From Candidatus Krumholzibacteriia bacterium (GTDB taxonomy: Bacteria > Krumholzibacteriota > Krumholzibacteriia > Krumholzibacteriales > Krumholzibacteriaceae), in assembly GCA_025453655.1 (NCBI GenBank), contig JALOPX010000005.1, positions 1-37,483 of the forward strand: a stretch of DNA of 37,483 nucleotides. Reading direction: 5' to 3'. The notes beneath the pieces were generated by a model that saw only the letters and a list, made by a program, of their open reading frames with translations, ran no database searches and had not been told where the DNA came from. Below are positions 1 through 8,411 of the stretch, one piece after another. Each line of letters starts with the position of its first letter. Position 1 is the stretch's first letter. A program made the translations under genes and the position numbers.

Positions 1-1
1 T

Positions 2-1180
2 TTTATTTTCAGTATTACGCGACCCGGACCTTCGACAATGCCGGACCGCGACGATGGGCCGCTCTGGATGAGCTGCGAAGCGGGCGTCTTCACGATCGAC
101 GCCGATTCGCTTATCGCTTACTCCGACGGCAAGTCGAAGATTCTCACTCCCACAGTCTATGACGAAAATGAGGGAATGCCCTCGAGCCGCTGCAACGGAT
201 ACTGCTCCCCGTCCTTCTGCCTGTCAGGCTCGGGCGAATTATACTATCCGACCGACGGCGGCCTGGCTGTTTTCGGCGCGGGAGTGCGCGGCGGCGAGGC
301 GGACAGCGGCGGGACCGGTAGCATGGGAGCCTCCATCGCTCAAGCCCCCGCCCCCCCGAAGGTTGTCATCGAGCCTGTGCTGGTGGAGAACGCGCGCGTG
401 GTTTCTGGGAGAAATGGCGCGAAGGGCGGCCACGAAGAACCCCTGGTTTTTTCCGGAAGTGTCGAGAGGATCGATATCCGTTTCACGGCGATCGACTGGT
501 CCGCCCCCGAAAAGTGCAGGTTCCTCTTCAGGCTCGAAGGTCACGACGAAGGGTTCACGGCGGTCCACCCCGGGCAGCCGCGAAGCGCCGTATACACCGA
601 TCTTCCCCCGGGTGATTACCGGTTCATTGTAAGGGCGATCGGGAACACGGGGCTCTGGAGCGCCGAAGCGGCCGCGATGACCTTCACCGTCGAGAGGCCG
701 TTCTACTCGACGGCGTGGTTTATCCTCACGGTCCTCTCCGCCGCGGGGCTTGCAGCAGGGGCGATTGTCGCGGTTGTCCGCCGAAGAAGAATTCGCCTCC
801 AGGGTATGAAGTACAGCACCTCGTCGATAACAGGCGAGCGCATGGACGAGGCCGCCGAGGCCCTCCGGGCACTGATGGAGGAGGAGAAGGTCTTCCTCGA
901 TCCCGACCTCACGCTCAAGAAGCTCTCCCAGAGGCTGGGGATCCACTACAACCATCTTTCCAGGATCATCAACGAGAAGCACGGGGAGAGTTTCAACAAC
1001 TTCATCAACCGGCACCGGATCGAGGAGGCCAAAAAGAGGCTCTCAGACCCGGCGTTCAGCGACAAGAACATCCTCGAGATCATGCTGGCAACCGGGTTCT
1101 ATTCAAAATCGACCTTCAACACAGCTTTCAGGAAATTCACCGGGAGCAGCCCCTCGGATTTCCGCAAGAAGAACTCCTGA
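2..1180 (+). CDS. Membrane-anchored propeller/Y_Y_Y/AraC hybrid regulator (5' partial)
   Basis: C-terminal part of a one-piece sensor-regulator; the frame is open from base 2, so the true start lies outside the window. Numbered from the Met at 38: residues 5-80 look like the last blades of a two-component-regulator-type beta-propeller (DRDDGPLWMSC, then GELYYPTDGGLAVF). Residues 141-220 are a Y_Y_Y domain (RFLFRLEGHDEGF, then PPGDYRFIVRAIGNTGLWS). A transmembrane helix spans about 226-247 and is followed by RRRRIR. Residues 275-377 form an AraC-type double helix-turn-helix (LTLKKLSQRLGIHYNHLSR; ILEIMLATGFYSKSTFNTAF). Family knowledge: such proteins sense extracellular, often carbohydrate, ligands and activate nearby genes directly. 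Here the histidine kinase and receiver modules usual in hybrid two-component systems are absent between the membrane and the HTH, so this is a one-component version. Target genes cannot be told from the sequence. Confidence 0.85.
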   Translation, partial: FIFSITRPGPSTMPDRDDGPLWMSCEAGVFTIDADSLIAYSDGKSKILTPTVYDENEGMPSSRCNGYCSPSFCLSGSGELYYPTDGGLAVFGAGVRGGEADSGGTGSMGASIAQAPAPPKVVIEPVLVENARVVSGRNGAKGGHEEPLVFSGSVERIDIRFTAIDWSAPEKCRFLFRLEGHDEGFTAVHPGQPRSAVYTDLPPGDYRFIVRAIGNTGLWSAEAAAMTFTVERPFYSTAWFILTVLSAAGLAAGAIVAVVRRRRIRLQGMKYSTSSITGERMDEAAEALRALMEEEKVFLDPDLTLKKLSQRLGIHYNHLSRIINEKHGESFNNFINRHRIEEAKKRLSDPAFSDKNILEIMLATGFYSKSTFNTAFRKFTGSSPSDFRKKNS

Positions 1181-1305
1181 ACCCGCGGAAAATCATGCAA
1201 TTCGATATGTGACTACGAGTTATCCCGCAGCACGCAAGGGACTGGCCTTGCATTCTCCCGGCCCTGCAACTCCACCACGAGCCGTTCTCCCGGGTCCTGA
1301 TTGTC

Positions 1306-1333
1306 AATCAGAACCGTTTTGAGGTTCTGGATT
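1306..1333. promoter_or_regulatory. Inverted repeat upstream of the DUF4097 gene
   Basis: CAGAACC (1309-1315) and GGTTCTG (1323-1329) form a perfect 7-bp inverted repeat around a 7-nt centre. The outer AAT (1306-1308) can pair with ATT (1331-1333) across a one-base bulge. There is no T tract, so it is more likely an operator or mRNA hairpin than a terminator. A TATTAT at 1368-1373 could serve as a -10 element for the next gene, but no convincing -35 accompanies it. Confidence 0.3.
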
Positions 1334-1428
1334 TCAACTCCGGGCGACCGGGAAGGGGGCCGGTGCGTATTATTCGTGTGCGCATGAATCGTAAACCGGG
1401 TTGAAACAATTTAACAGGGAGGACGCGA

Positions 1429-2532
1429 ATGAAAAAGGGAATGACAATCGCAGTCGCGATCATCGTTCTCGCGCTCGTATCCACCGCCGCCTTCGCGACC
1501 GGTGAAAGGTCCGTGAGGAAAGCCGGCGGGGAAGAGGTCCACAAGACCTTCGCCGGGATAAAGTCAGTCGACATTGGAACGGTAAGCGGGGACTGCGTCG
1601 TGAAGACGCACAAGTCGGGCGAGGTCATCGTTGACCTCTATTACGACGTGGAACCGGAAGGATCTCTGGAATACAAGATGAACGACAGGGGCGGCAAACT
1701 CGTTCTCGAAGAGGACTGGAGAAACAGCCGTTCGCATTCGATGAGCGGAGAAGTGGTCTGGACCCTCACGCTGCCCGAAGGGATGGATATCGAGTTTTCG
1801 ACCGCCTCGGGCGATTTGACCCTCACCGGACCTCTCGGCGACATCGAAGCCAGCACGGCTTCCGGGGATATCTCGGTCACCGGCCCGGTCGGAACGGTCG
1901 ACGCGAGCACCGCCTCGGGGGATATCGAGATCGAGAACGCGACGGGCGACATCGACGTCTCGACGGCGAGCGGCGACGTGACACTCATCAATGTCGTCGG
2001 GAAAAAGGATGTTTCGACAGCGAGCGGCGATATCCGCATCGAGGATTCGAAGGACGATATCGATCTCTCGACGGCGAGCGGCGAAATCACTGCGAAAAAT
2101 GTCGAGGGCGACATGGAGATGAGCACCGCTTCGGGCGAGATCGGGATCTCCGGCGCGAAGGGCGCCTTCAAGCTTAGCTGCGCGAGCGGAGAGATCACGG
2201 CCGATGAAATAACAATCGCAGGGGAGAGCATTTTCTCCACCGCTTCGGGAAGCGTAAGGGTCTTGCTTGCGGCGACCAGCGAACACGATCTCACCCTTTC
2301 GACCGCCTCAGGGGACGTCATCCTCGAGTACGGCGGCAACCCGGTCAAAGGGTATTTCGAATTCGAGGCGCGCAAGAGGCACGGGCGCATCGTCAGCCCC
2401 TTCGATTTCGATAATGAGGAGGAGTTCGAACAAAACGGTGACACTTATGTGAGGAAATCTTTCGCTGTCGGGGGAAAAACGCCGTCGGTATTTCTCAGCA
2501 CGGCGTCAGGCAGGGTGGAACTGAAGAAGTAA
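1429..2532 (+). CDS. Exported DUF4097-family beta-solenoid protein
   Basis: A 367-residue exported protein. The start is supported by AGGGAGG about 8 bases upstream and by a signal peptide (residues 1-24, hydrophobic core AVAIIVLALVSTAAFA). After a beta-rich lead-in, residues 122-247 hold seven consecutive rungs of exactly 18 residues, each opening with [ST]-x-ASG-[DE] (for example STASGDI), followed by less regular copies to about residue 300 and a last STASGRVEL at the C-terminus. This is the DUF4097 (putative adhesin, beta-strand repeat) pattern; an 18-residue period fits one turn of a right-handed beta-solenoid. Family function is poorly known; it is often found with anti-sigma or envelope-stress genes, none of which are adjacent here. 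I infer a periplasmic or surface structural role. Confidence 0.85.
   Translation: MKKGMTIAVAIIVLALVSTAAFATGERSVRKAGGEEVHKTFAGIKSVDIGTVSGDCVVKTHKSGEVIVDLYYDVEPEGSLEYKMNDRGGKLVLEEDWRNSRSHSMSGEVVWTLTLPEGMDIEFSTASGDLTLTGPLGDIEASTASGDISVTGPVGTVDASTASGDIEIENATGDIDVSTASGDVTLINVVGKKDVSTASGDIRIEDSKDDIDLSTASGEITAKNVEGDMEMSTASGEIGISGAKGAFKLSCASGEITADEITIAGESIFSTASGSVRVLLAATSEHDLTLSTASGDVILEYGGNPVKGYFEFEARKRHGRIVSPFDFDNEEEFEQNGDTYVRKSFAVGGKTPSVFLSTASGRVELKK
1792..2169 (+). repeat. Seven in-frame 54-bp repeats encoding 18-residue solenoid rungs
   Basis: Seven tandem units of 54 bp encode 18-residue blocks with the invariant core (S/T)xASG(D/E). The serine and alanine codons vary between copies (tcgaccgcctcg, agcacggcttcc, tcgacggcgagc), so the protein pattern is conserved more than the DNA. 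This suggests old duplication under structural constraint rather than recent slippage. Confidence 0.85.
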
Positions 2533-2582
2533 ACGGTATCATTAAAGAGCGTGGCCGCTCCGTTTGGATGCGAAGGTCGAAA

Positions 2583-2655
2583 GGCCGGTCTACGGAAACC
2601 GGCCAACATGGAAGAACCTTCGGACAGGGCCCGGGACCATGTCCCGGGCCCCGCT
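2583..2655 (+). terminator. Tandem hairpins, probable terminator of the DUF4097 gene
   Basis: GGCCGGT (2583-2589) pairs with ACCGGCC (2598-2604). Just downstream GGGCCCGGGAC (2627-2637) and GTCCCGGGCCC (2641-2651) form a perfect 11-bp stem with a CAT loop, followed by CGCTTTT. The T run is short, so termination may be partial. Confidence 0.55.
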
Positions 2656-2734
2656 TTTCGCATCGGGATTACGATTCCGGGCGTGGTTCCCACCCTGGTC
2701 GTCAACGTCTCCCGGACTTGAAGCCCCTCGATAA

Positions 2735-2770
2735 TTGACCGCGACAACACACCCCCGAATGTGGTATAAT
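2735..2770 (+). promoter_or_regulatory. Extended -10 promoter for the 806-residue repeat protein
   Basis: TATAAT at 2765-2770 is preceded by TGG (2762-2764), giving an extended -10 TGnTATAAT. A GCGACA at 2741-2746 (4 of 6 matches to TTGACA, spacer 18) can serve as -35; TTGACC at 2735-2740 is a better match but its 24-base spacer is too long. Transcription would start near 2777, about 70 bases before the start codon. The 313-bp gap 2533-2845 otherwise holds only the terminator hairpins. Confidence 0.6.
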
Positions 2771-2845
2771 CCCACCTGATCCAGGTCTCTTTCCAGGCTG
2801 CATATACATTTATAATCCGGCACGTCCTTCACGGGAGGCATCAGC

Positions 2846-5266
2846 ATGAATCGACGACCCGCTCTTGTCGTATTGACCGCCGTTATCGCTCTGATTATCG
2901 CCGCGGCGCCGGCATCGGCCTACTGGACGACCAACGGTATCGCCGCATGCGCGGCCTTTCTGGGCCAGGAAGTGCCGCAACTCGTCTCCGACGGGGCGGG
3001 AGGGACCATTGTAACCTGGCGGGACGAGCGCGGAGGCAGTTACGACATCTATGCCCAGCACATCAACGCGGCCGGGGTGCCTGTCTGGGCGTCCGACGGG
3101 GTGGCGATCTGCACCGACATCAACTGGCAGAACAACCCGGCAATCGTTTCAGACGGAGCGGGCGGGGCGATCATTGCCTGGCAGGATAACCGCGGGGGAT
3201 ATTACGACATCTATGCCCAGAGGGTCAGCGCTTCCGGCGCGATCCTGTGGATGGAGGACGGGCAGGTTATCTGTTCCGCCGATGGAGACCAGTCGCTCCC
3301 GCAGATCGAAACCGACGCGGCTGGCGGCGCGATCATTGCGTGGCTGGACAACCGAAGCATGAGCGAAACCGATATCTACGCCCAGCGAATCAATGCCGCA
3401 GGAGCCGTTCAATGGACGTGGGACGGAGTCGCGGTCTGCACAGCCTCAAACGGCCAGTACGATCAGAAGCTGATCCCGGACGGGGCGGGCGGGGCGATCA
3501 TCTCTTGGGACGATTTTCGTGGCGGAAGCAACTTCGACATCTACGCGCAGCGGATGAACGGTTCGGGCACTCCCCTTTGGACCGCGAACGGCGTCGCCAT
3601 CTGCGCTAGAGCGGGCACGCAGATGTTCCCCGCGCTTGCAACGGATGGAGCCGGCGGGGCGATAGTAGCATGGTTCGATTCCCGTCTCGGTTATTACGAT
3701 ATCTACGCGCAAAGCGTGAACGCGTCCGGAGCGGTTCAATGGACAGTGAACGGGATCGCGGTTTGCAACGCGGCCATGGATCAGACATACATCTCGGCGG
3801 TATCGGACGACGCCGGCGGCGCGATACTGACGTGGATGGACGCACGAAGCGGCGCCGGGTTCGACGTCTACGCGCAAAGACTCAACCCGGCCGGCGTCGC
3901 TCAATGGACGGCGAACGGCGTGGCGCTCAGCACGGCTTCGTTGGACCAGTTCAATGTGCGCCCCGTGAAGGATGGATCCGGCGGGGTGATCGTTGCGTGG
4001 AGCGATCTCAGGAACGGTGGATATGATGTATACGCGCAGTGTGTCAGCGCCTCGGGCGCCGTTCAGTGGACGGCCGACGGAGCCCCCGTCTGTACGTCCG
4101 TCGGCGAACAGGATCAAGTCAGATTTGTTTCGGACGGAGCCGGAGGAGCTATCGCCGCGTGGAGGGATTCGAGGACGGGATCGGCGGACATTTACTGTCA
4201 GAGCGTCGACAGGGAGGGACGGACGGGATTCCTCGCTCCGGATATCTACGCGGTCCGGGATATTCCCGGGGACCAGGGAGGCGCGATATATCTGTCGTGG
4301 TACGCGGCAAGGCCGGACGCCTTCAGGACGGCTGATGTGAACTACTACACGATCTGGCGCGCGATCGATCCGCTCGCCGCCTCGCTCGCAATCGAAAAGG
4401 GCGCGAGGTTCCTGGAGGCGCTCGCCGATCTCGATCCGGTATGCGGGCTCCCGGTCGTCCGGCTGGAGAGAATCGGGACCTTGGAATATTTCTGGGAACT
4501 AATCGAATCGCAGGGCGCCTACTACAGGGCGGCCTACGGCAAGCCGGTCGCGACGTTGTTCGACTCCACGGGGGTCAGCGACGAATATCATTACTTCCAG
4601 GTGGTCGCCCACACCTCGGATCCATTCGTTTTCTGGGAATCGGAGGTCGGCAGCGGCCGCTCTGTGGATAATCTCGTTCCCGCGGCTCCGCTGGGGCTCG
4701 AGGGGGAACAGCAGTACCTTCCGGTCGGGCTCGAACTGCAATGGCTCGCGAACGACGAAAGCGATCTCGCCGGGTACGCGATCTATCGCGGAACGAGCGA
4801 GGATTTCGTTCCTGACCCGGCCAGCCTCGTCGCGACGACCTGCGACACCTTCTACGTTGACGGAACATGGAGCTGGGAAGGCGGATATTACTACAAGGTG
4901 GCGGCCGTCGACATACACGAGAACGAAAGCGGGTACGCGCTGCTTTCGCCCGGCCTCATCACCGGGAGCGACGACCCGGTGATGCCCGCGGCGGTCTATC
5001 TGGAACAGAATGTTCCGAACCCATTCAATCCGTCGACGCGTATCGGGTTCGGGCTCGCTGCGCCTGCGAAGGTACGGCTGCGGGTCTACGATGCGGCGGG
5101 GCGCCTGGTGCGCGAGCTGGCGAACGGGATTATGCCCGCCGGGCGACATGTCGAGGAGTGGGACGGAAGAAACGAGGACGGGGTCGCCGCGGCGAGCGGC
5201 GTCTATTTTTATCGCCTGGAGTCGGGCTCCTTCACGGAGACGCGAAAGATGGTCCTGCTTAAGTGA
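2846..5266 (+). CDS. Secreted eight-repeat protein with FlgD/T9SS-like C-terminal domain (paralogue A)
   Basis: An 806-residue exported protein of unknown function. The start follows GGGAGG by about 7 bases and gives a clear signal peptide (VVLTAVIALIIAAAPASA). Residues 27 to about 455 are eight repeats of 52-55 residues with the consensus W-x2-(D/N)G-x2-(I/V)C-x8-Q...DGAGGAIIAW-x-D-x-R-x-G-x2-DIYAQR. The last repeat has DIYCQ instead of DIYAQ. Then come one or two fibronectin-III-like domains (SDLAGYAIYRG, YYYKVAAVD) and a C-terminal module with NVPNPFNPSTRIGFGL, VYDAAGRLVREL and SGVYFYRL, of the FlgD-Ig or type IX sorting class. Repeat length and number suggest an eight-bladed propeller (inference). 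A paralogue of the same layout lies at 17030-19750 on the other strand. Confidence 0.8.
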   Translation: MNRRPALVVLTAVIALIIAAAPASAYWTTNGIAACAAFLGQEVPQLVSDGAGGTIVTWRDERGGSYDIYAQHINAAGVPVWASDGVAICTDINWQNNPAIVSDGAGGAIIAWQDNRGGYYDIYAQRVSASGAILWMEDGQVICSADGDQSLPQIETDAAGGAIIAWLDNRSMSETDIYAQRINAAGAVQWTWDGVAVCTASNGQYDQKLIPDGAGGAIISWDDFRGGSNFDIYAQRMNGSGTPLWTANGVAICARAGTQMFPALATDGAGGAIVAWFDSRLGYYDIYAQSVNASGAVQWTVNGIAVCNAAMDQTYISAVSDDAGGAILTWMDARSGAGFDVYAQRLNPAGVAQWTANGVALSTASLDQFNVRPVKDGSGGVIVAWSDLRNGGYDVYAQCVSASGAVQWTADGAPVCTSVGEQDQVRFVSDGAGGAIAAWRDSRTGSADIYCQSVDREGRTGFLAPDIYAVRDIPGDQGGAIYLSWYAARPDAFRTADVNYYTIWRAIDPLAASLAIEKGARFLEALADLDPVCGLPVVRLERIGTLEYFWELIESQGAYYRAAYGKPVATLFDSTGVSDEYHYFQVVAHTSDPFVFWESEVGSGRSVDNLVPAAPLGLEGEQQYLPVGLELQWLANDESDLAGYAIYRGTSEDFVPDPASLVATTCDTFYVDGTWSWEGGYYYKVAAVDIHENESGYALLSPGLITGSDDPVMPAAVYLEQNVPNPFNPSTRIGFGLAAPAKVRLRVYDAAGRLVRELANGIMPAGRHVEEWDGRNEDGVAAASGVYFYRLESGSFTETRKMVLLK

Positions 5267-5286
5267 GAAACATCGTTCGCGGTATA

Positions 5287-6321
5287 TTAAACGCAGACGA
5301 TGTCATGTTTTTCCTTTGGGAGAGCCTCGCCGATTATCGCCGCGGCGGGTGAACCTTCGTCCAGCAGCCTTTCCAGGATGGTTGCCGCGGACGAAGGGGG
5401 GACCGCCATAAGTATCCCGCCCGAGGTCTGCGCGTCGAGCATCAGCATCTTGAGGTTGTAGTCGACCGATTCGAACCTGCAACTCTCTTCCGTATACGAC
5501 TGGTTCCTGAAGGCGGCGCCCGGTATGCATCCTGAGTCGATCAGGGCGTAGGCGCCTTCGAGGAGGGGCACCCTGCCGCAATCGATTCGAAGGGTGACCC
5601 CGCTCGCGTTCGCCATCTGCATCGCGTGGCCGGCAAGGCCGAAGCCCGTGATGTCGGTGGCGCACCTGACGCCGAATTCCTGCATCAGCTCGGCGGCCCG
5701 GCGGTTGAGCGTTTTCATTCCTTCGAGGGCGGCCCTGTACGATGAAGGTTCGGCCATCTTCAGCCTCTGCCCCGCGACGATGGCTCCGGAGCCGATCGGT
5801 TTGGTGAGAATGAGGATATCGCCGGGCCTTGCGAGCGCGTTCGTAACGATCCTGCCCGGATGAACGATCCCCGTCACGGCGAGGCCGTACTTCGGAGGCC
5901 AGTCGCTGATCGTGTGGCCGCCGACGATGACGACGCCCGCTTCGGCCGCCTTGTCGTGCCCCCCGAGAAGGATCTCCCTGTAGACCTCGATCGGAATCCT
6001 GTCCTCGGGGAACATCATCAGGTTGAGGGCGGTCAGCGGCCTTCCGCCCATCGCGTAGACGTCGCTGAGGGCGTTCGCCGCGGCGATCTGGCCGAACTCG
6101 TAGGCGTCCGAACAGATCGGCGGGAAGAAGTCGACGGTCTGAATCAGGGCGACTTCGTCGGAGATCCTGAAGACGCCGGCGTCGTCGTGCGTTTCCAGCC
6201 CGACGAGGAGGTCGGGGTGCGACGGCTTCGGAAAATCGCGAAGAAGCTCGTAGAGCTTCGCCGCGGGCAATTTCGCCGAGCAGCCTCCATATTCAACGGT
6301 GGTCAACAGATCGAAACTCAT
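5287..6321 (-). CDS. selD: Selenide, water dikinase (selenophosphate synthetase)
   Basis: Makes selenophosphate from selenide and ATP, the selenium donor for selenocysteine and 2-selenouridine in tRNA. The 344-residue length is typical. The N-terminal active site reads YGGCSAKLP: Cys14 and Lys17 align with E. coli Cys17 and Lys20, so this is a cysteine form, not a selenocysteine form (the codon is TGC). Further family motifs are LVGLETHDDAGVF, TVDFFPPICSDAYEFGQIAA, ALSDVYAMGG, VVGGHTI, GLAVTGIVHP, TDITGFGLAGHA and DAQTSGGI. I chose the ATG at 6321, which has GGGGG about 8 bases upstream; a TTG at 6348 in the same frame would add nine residues. It lies 67 bp downstream of yedF on the same strand and ends 20 bp from the convergent repeat-protein gene. 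No selA, selB or selC is in the window. Confidence 0.97.
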   Translation of the reverse strand: MSFDLLTTVEYGGCSAKLPAAKLYELLRDFPKPSHPDLLVGLETHDDAGVFRISDEVALIQTVDFFPPICSDAYEFGQIAAANALSDVYAMGGRPLTALNLMMFPEDRIPIEVYREILLGGHDKAAEAGVVIVGGHTISDWPPKYGLAVTGIVHPGRIVTNALARPGDILILTKPIGSGAIVAGQRLKMAEPSSYRAALEGMKTLNRRAAELMQEFGVRCATDITGFGLAGHAMQMANASGVTLRIDCGRVPLLEGAYALIDSGCIPGAAFRNQSYTEESCRFESVDYNLKMLMLDAQTSGGILMAVPPSSAATILERLLDEGSPAAAIIGEALPKEKHDIVCV

Positions 6322-6388
6322 TGATTCAACCCCCATGCCGGATTTCAATGGCCTGTTCGCGTCACTTTACCCGAAGATTGCCCCTCGT

Positions 6389-7078
6389 TCACGGGCTTAC
6401 CAGGTGATGCGCCTCCGACATCGCCGTCAGGATGTCGTACGCGTTCGAAACGATCCCCACACCGACGCGATCCTTCACCTTGTAATGATCGACGCAGGTC
6501 CCGCATATCATGATCGAAACGCCGAGCGATTCGAGTTTTTTCAGGTGCTCCAGCACAGGTGAATCGTCGAGGGTGAGCCTGACCCCCTCGTGATAGAAGA
6601 TGATCCTCCCCGGGAGAAGGTCGAGTTCGCCGATCGTGGAAAAGAACCCGATCGTGAGGATCTCGCCGAGCTCATCTTCGGCGACGCGCGCCTTCTTGAA
6701 AACGAAGGCGTATTTCCCGATATGGCCGCGCGACGGGGCGGGAGATGGATCACCGGCTGGATTGCGTCGCGCATCGCGTGTCGGATCCCCGGCCGTAGCG
6801 GGTGACGTTTCGCAGTAATCTTCGGCCGCGGGATTTGAAAGCAATTCGCCGGTTTTGATCACGGCCAGCCTGAAAACGCCCTTTTCCTCCGTGATCCTGA
6901 CCTCCATCCCGTTGTCCTTCAGGAACCGTTCGACATTGTTTTTCGAGGTTTCGTTATCGACAAGGACCGTCATCACCTCGCCCGGCCCGATCTCGAGCAA
7001 TGCCTTTTTCGTCAGTATCAATGGTTTCGGGCAGAGCTGCCCCCTAGCGTCGATGGTTTTCAATTGATCATCCCCCAT
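6389..7078 (-). CDS. yedF: Selenium metabolism protein YedF (TusA-DsrE fusion)
   Basis: A 229-residue sulfurtransferase-like protein of the selenium-metabolism YedF type. Residues 5-80 are a TusA/SirA domain with the CPxP signature (GQLCPKPLILTKKAL, Cys16). A linker rich in Pro, Ala and Arg (about 88-117) follows, then a DsrE-like domain (about 118-229) with ILTIGFFSTIGELDLLPGRIIFYHEGVRL and the pair Cys192/Cys195 (ICGTCVDHY). The family is commonly found next to selD and is thought to deliver reduced selenium, though its exact reaction is not established. The start ATG is preceded by GGAGGG (7089-7094, minus strand), and only 19 bp separate it from the hipA stop, so its translation start is tucked against the toxin gene. 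This points to co-transcription as hipB-hipA-yedF-selD. Confidence 0.93.
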   Translation of the reverse strand: MGDDQLKTIDARGQLCPKPLILTKKALLEIGPGEVMTVLVDNETSKNNVERFLKDNGMEVRITEEKGVFRLAVIKTGELLSNPAAEDYCETSPATAGDPTRDARRNPAGDPSPAPSRGHIGKYAFVFKKARVAEDELGEILTIGFFSTIGELDLLPGRIIFYHEGVRLTLDDSPVLEHLKKLESLGVSIMICGTCVDHYKVKDRVGVGIVSNAYDILTAMSEAHHLVSP

Positions 7079-7097
7079 TCCGTGGTAACCCTCCGTG

Positions 7098-8411
7098 TCA
7101 CATATTCAGCCGGTGCGTTTTCGCGATCGCGTCGATCTGGTTCCCGGGGACCCCCGCTTCCCCGGCGAAGACGGGCCAGCGCGACACGGCATCCAGGACC
7201 TCTTCGACGAGTTTCTCTCCGCGCTGGATATTCATCTCCCTGCCGACCTTGAGGAGATCCTCCTTCGTGAAATCGTCCCGTTTGCCGTTGATCGACATCT
7301 GGTGCGTGCTGGTCCAAAGCCCGCCGGGATTGTACGCGTACGTCACGTCGAAGGCGGGGGAGAGGCGCCAGCGGCCCTCCCTGTCCATGAGGAAGGCGAT
7401 ATTCTTCGTGTGGTCGTCCTGGTTTCGCGCGGCGACGTTGAACACCATCCGCCTGAAAAGCCGGCCTGCCTCCTCGCTGGAAAGCCTCATCTCGCGCATT
7501 ACGCGGAAGGCGTCCTCGTACGACGCGCCGCCGGCGTCCCGGTAGTCGAGGTGGGCGAGGGCGCACAGCGATTGAAGGTGCAGTTTCCCTCCGCCCGCGG
7601 AGCGGTCGAACCTTCTCGTCATGAAATGGGCGCGGCCTTCTTCCTCGAGGAGGCGGCATTCCGTCATGTCGATCCCGGCCTCCTTTGCCATGAGGTGATA
7701 GGCGTATTCTATGCGGCCGTATCCCGCGGGGTCGCCGAGCGAACGGTCCCTCACCCCGTCGAATTTAAGGATCCAGTAATCGAACCCGTCCGGGGCGTCC
7801 ACCTGGCCCGAGCGGACCTCGCCGGTCTTTTCGTTCAGGGCGATCACCGCCTTGGGGCGATTGCCTCCGGCGGATGTTCCGGTGCGGATGATGTTGAGAA
7901 GCGCGTCGGAAGGGTCCGAGCCGAGATCCGCTCTGAGATTGCTTCGTTCCTCGACGACGGAACGGGCGAGGGCGAGGAGCCTTTCGACTTCGACGGGGAC
8001 CGATTCCTCGAGGGCGGTGTTTATCACAGGCTTGTACTCCAGGGCGCCCATGCCGCGTCGTCCCGTGTAACAGAGCCTCTCCACCGGGCTGAAATCGGTC
8101 GGGTCGCGCCCCTGGGCGGAGAGCCACCTGTCGATCAACGCGTTCCCGAAATTGTCGGGCAGCGAATCGGCGAGCATCCCGGGGAGCCCCTTGAACGTCT
8201 CTTCGCGAAGGGCGCGAAAGGCGAATTGCGTGTTTCCGCGGCGCGCATCGGCGGCCGGCATCTTTATCGGCGAGAGGTCGAGGCCGAGGTCGAGAAATTT
8301 CCTGTCGAATTCGAATGTGGCGAAGCGATCGCGCCCGTTCCACGAGACGGCGCCGACGAGACGATCCCATATCAGGACGTAAGCGATATCGACCCTGTCA
8401 GCCAACTTCAT
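7098..8411 (-). CDS. hipA: HipA-type serine/threonine kinase toxin
   Basis: A 437-residue HipA-family kinase. In E. coli HipA phosphorylates glutamyl-tRNA synthetase and induces persistence; the target here is unknown. Landmarks are the N-terminal subdomain with FSPVERLCYTGRRGMGALEY (107-126), the glycine-rich ATP-binding loop TSAGGNRPKA (179-188, with Ser180 in the region of the regulatory autophosphorylation serine), FDYWILKFD (210-218), the catalytic segment RNQDDHTKN (329-337) and the metal-binding SPAFDV (Asp355). All key residues appear present, so the kinase should be active. The ATG overlaps the hipB stop codon (ATGA, 8408-8411), the usual coupled antitoxin-toxin arrangement. Confidence 0.95.
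   Translation of the reverse strand: MKLADRVDIAYVLIWDRLVGAVSWNGRDRFATFEFDRKFLDLGLDLSPIKMPAADARRGNTQFAFRALREETFKGLPGMLADSLPDNFGNALIDRWLSAQGRDPTDFSPVERLCYTGRRGMGALEYKPVINTALEESVPVEVERLLALARSVVEERSNLRADLGSDPSDALLNIIRTGTSAGGNRPKAVIALNEKTGEVRSGQVDAPDGFDYWILKFDGVRDRSLGDPAGYGRIEYAYHLMAKEAGIDMTECRLLEEEGRAHFMTRRFDRSAGGGKLHLQSLCALAHLDYRDAGGASYEDAFRVMREMRLSSEEAGRLFRRMVFNVAARNQDDHTKNIAFLMDREGRWRLSPAFDVTYAYNPGGLWTSTHQMSINGKRDDFTKEDLLKVGREMNIQRGEKLVEEVLDAVSRWPVFAGEAGVPGNQIDAIAKTHRLNM

Noticed and set aside
1564-2444. Two long leftward frames across the DUF4097 gene
   Set aside because: They come from the 54-bp repeat structure of the real gene, which keeps all frames open; their products are repetitive without a signal or domain.
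5287-6321. A selenocysteine-containing SelD
   Set aside because: The active-site codon is TGC (Cys), and no in-frame TGA is present.
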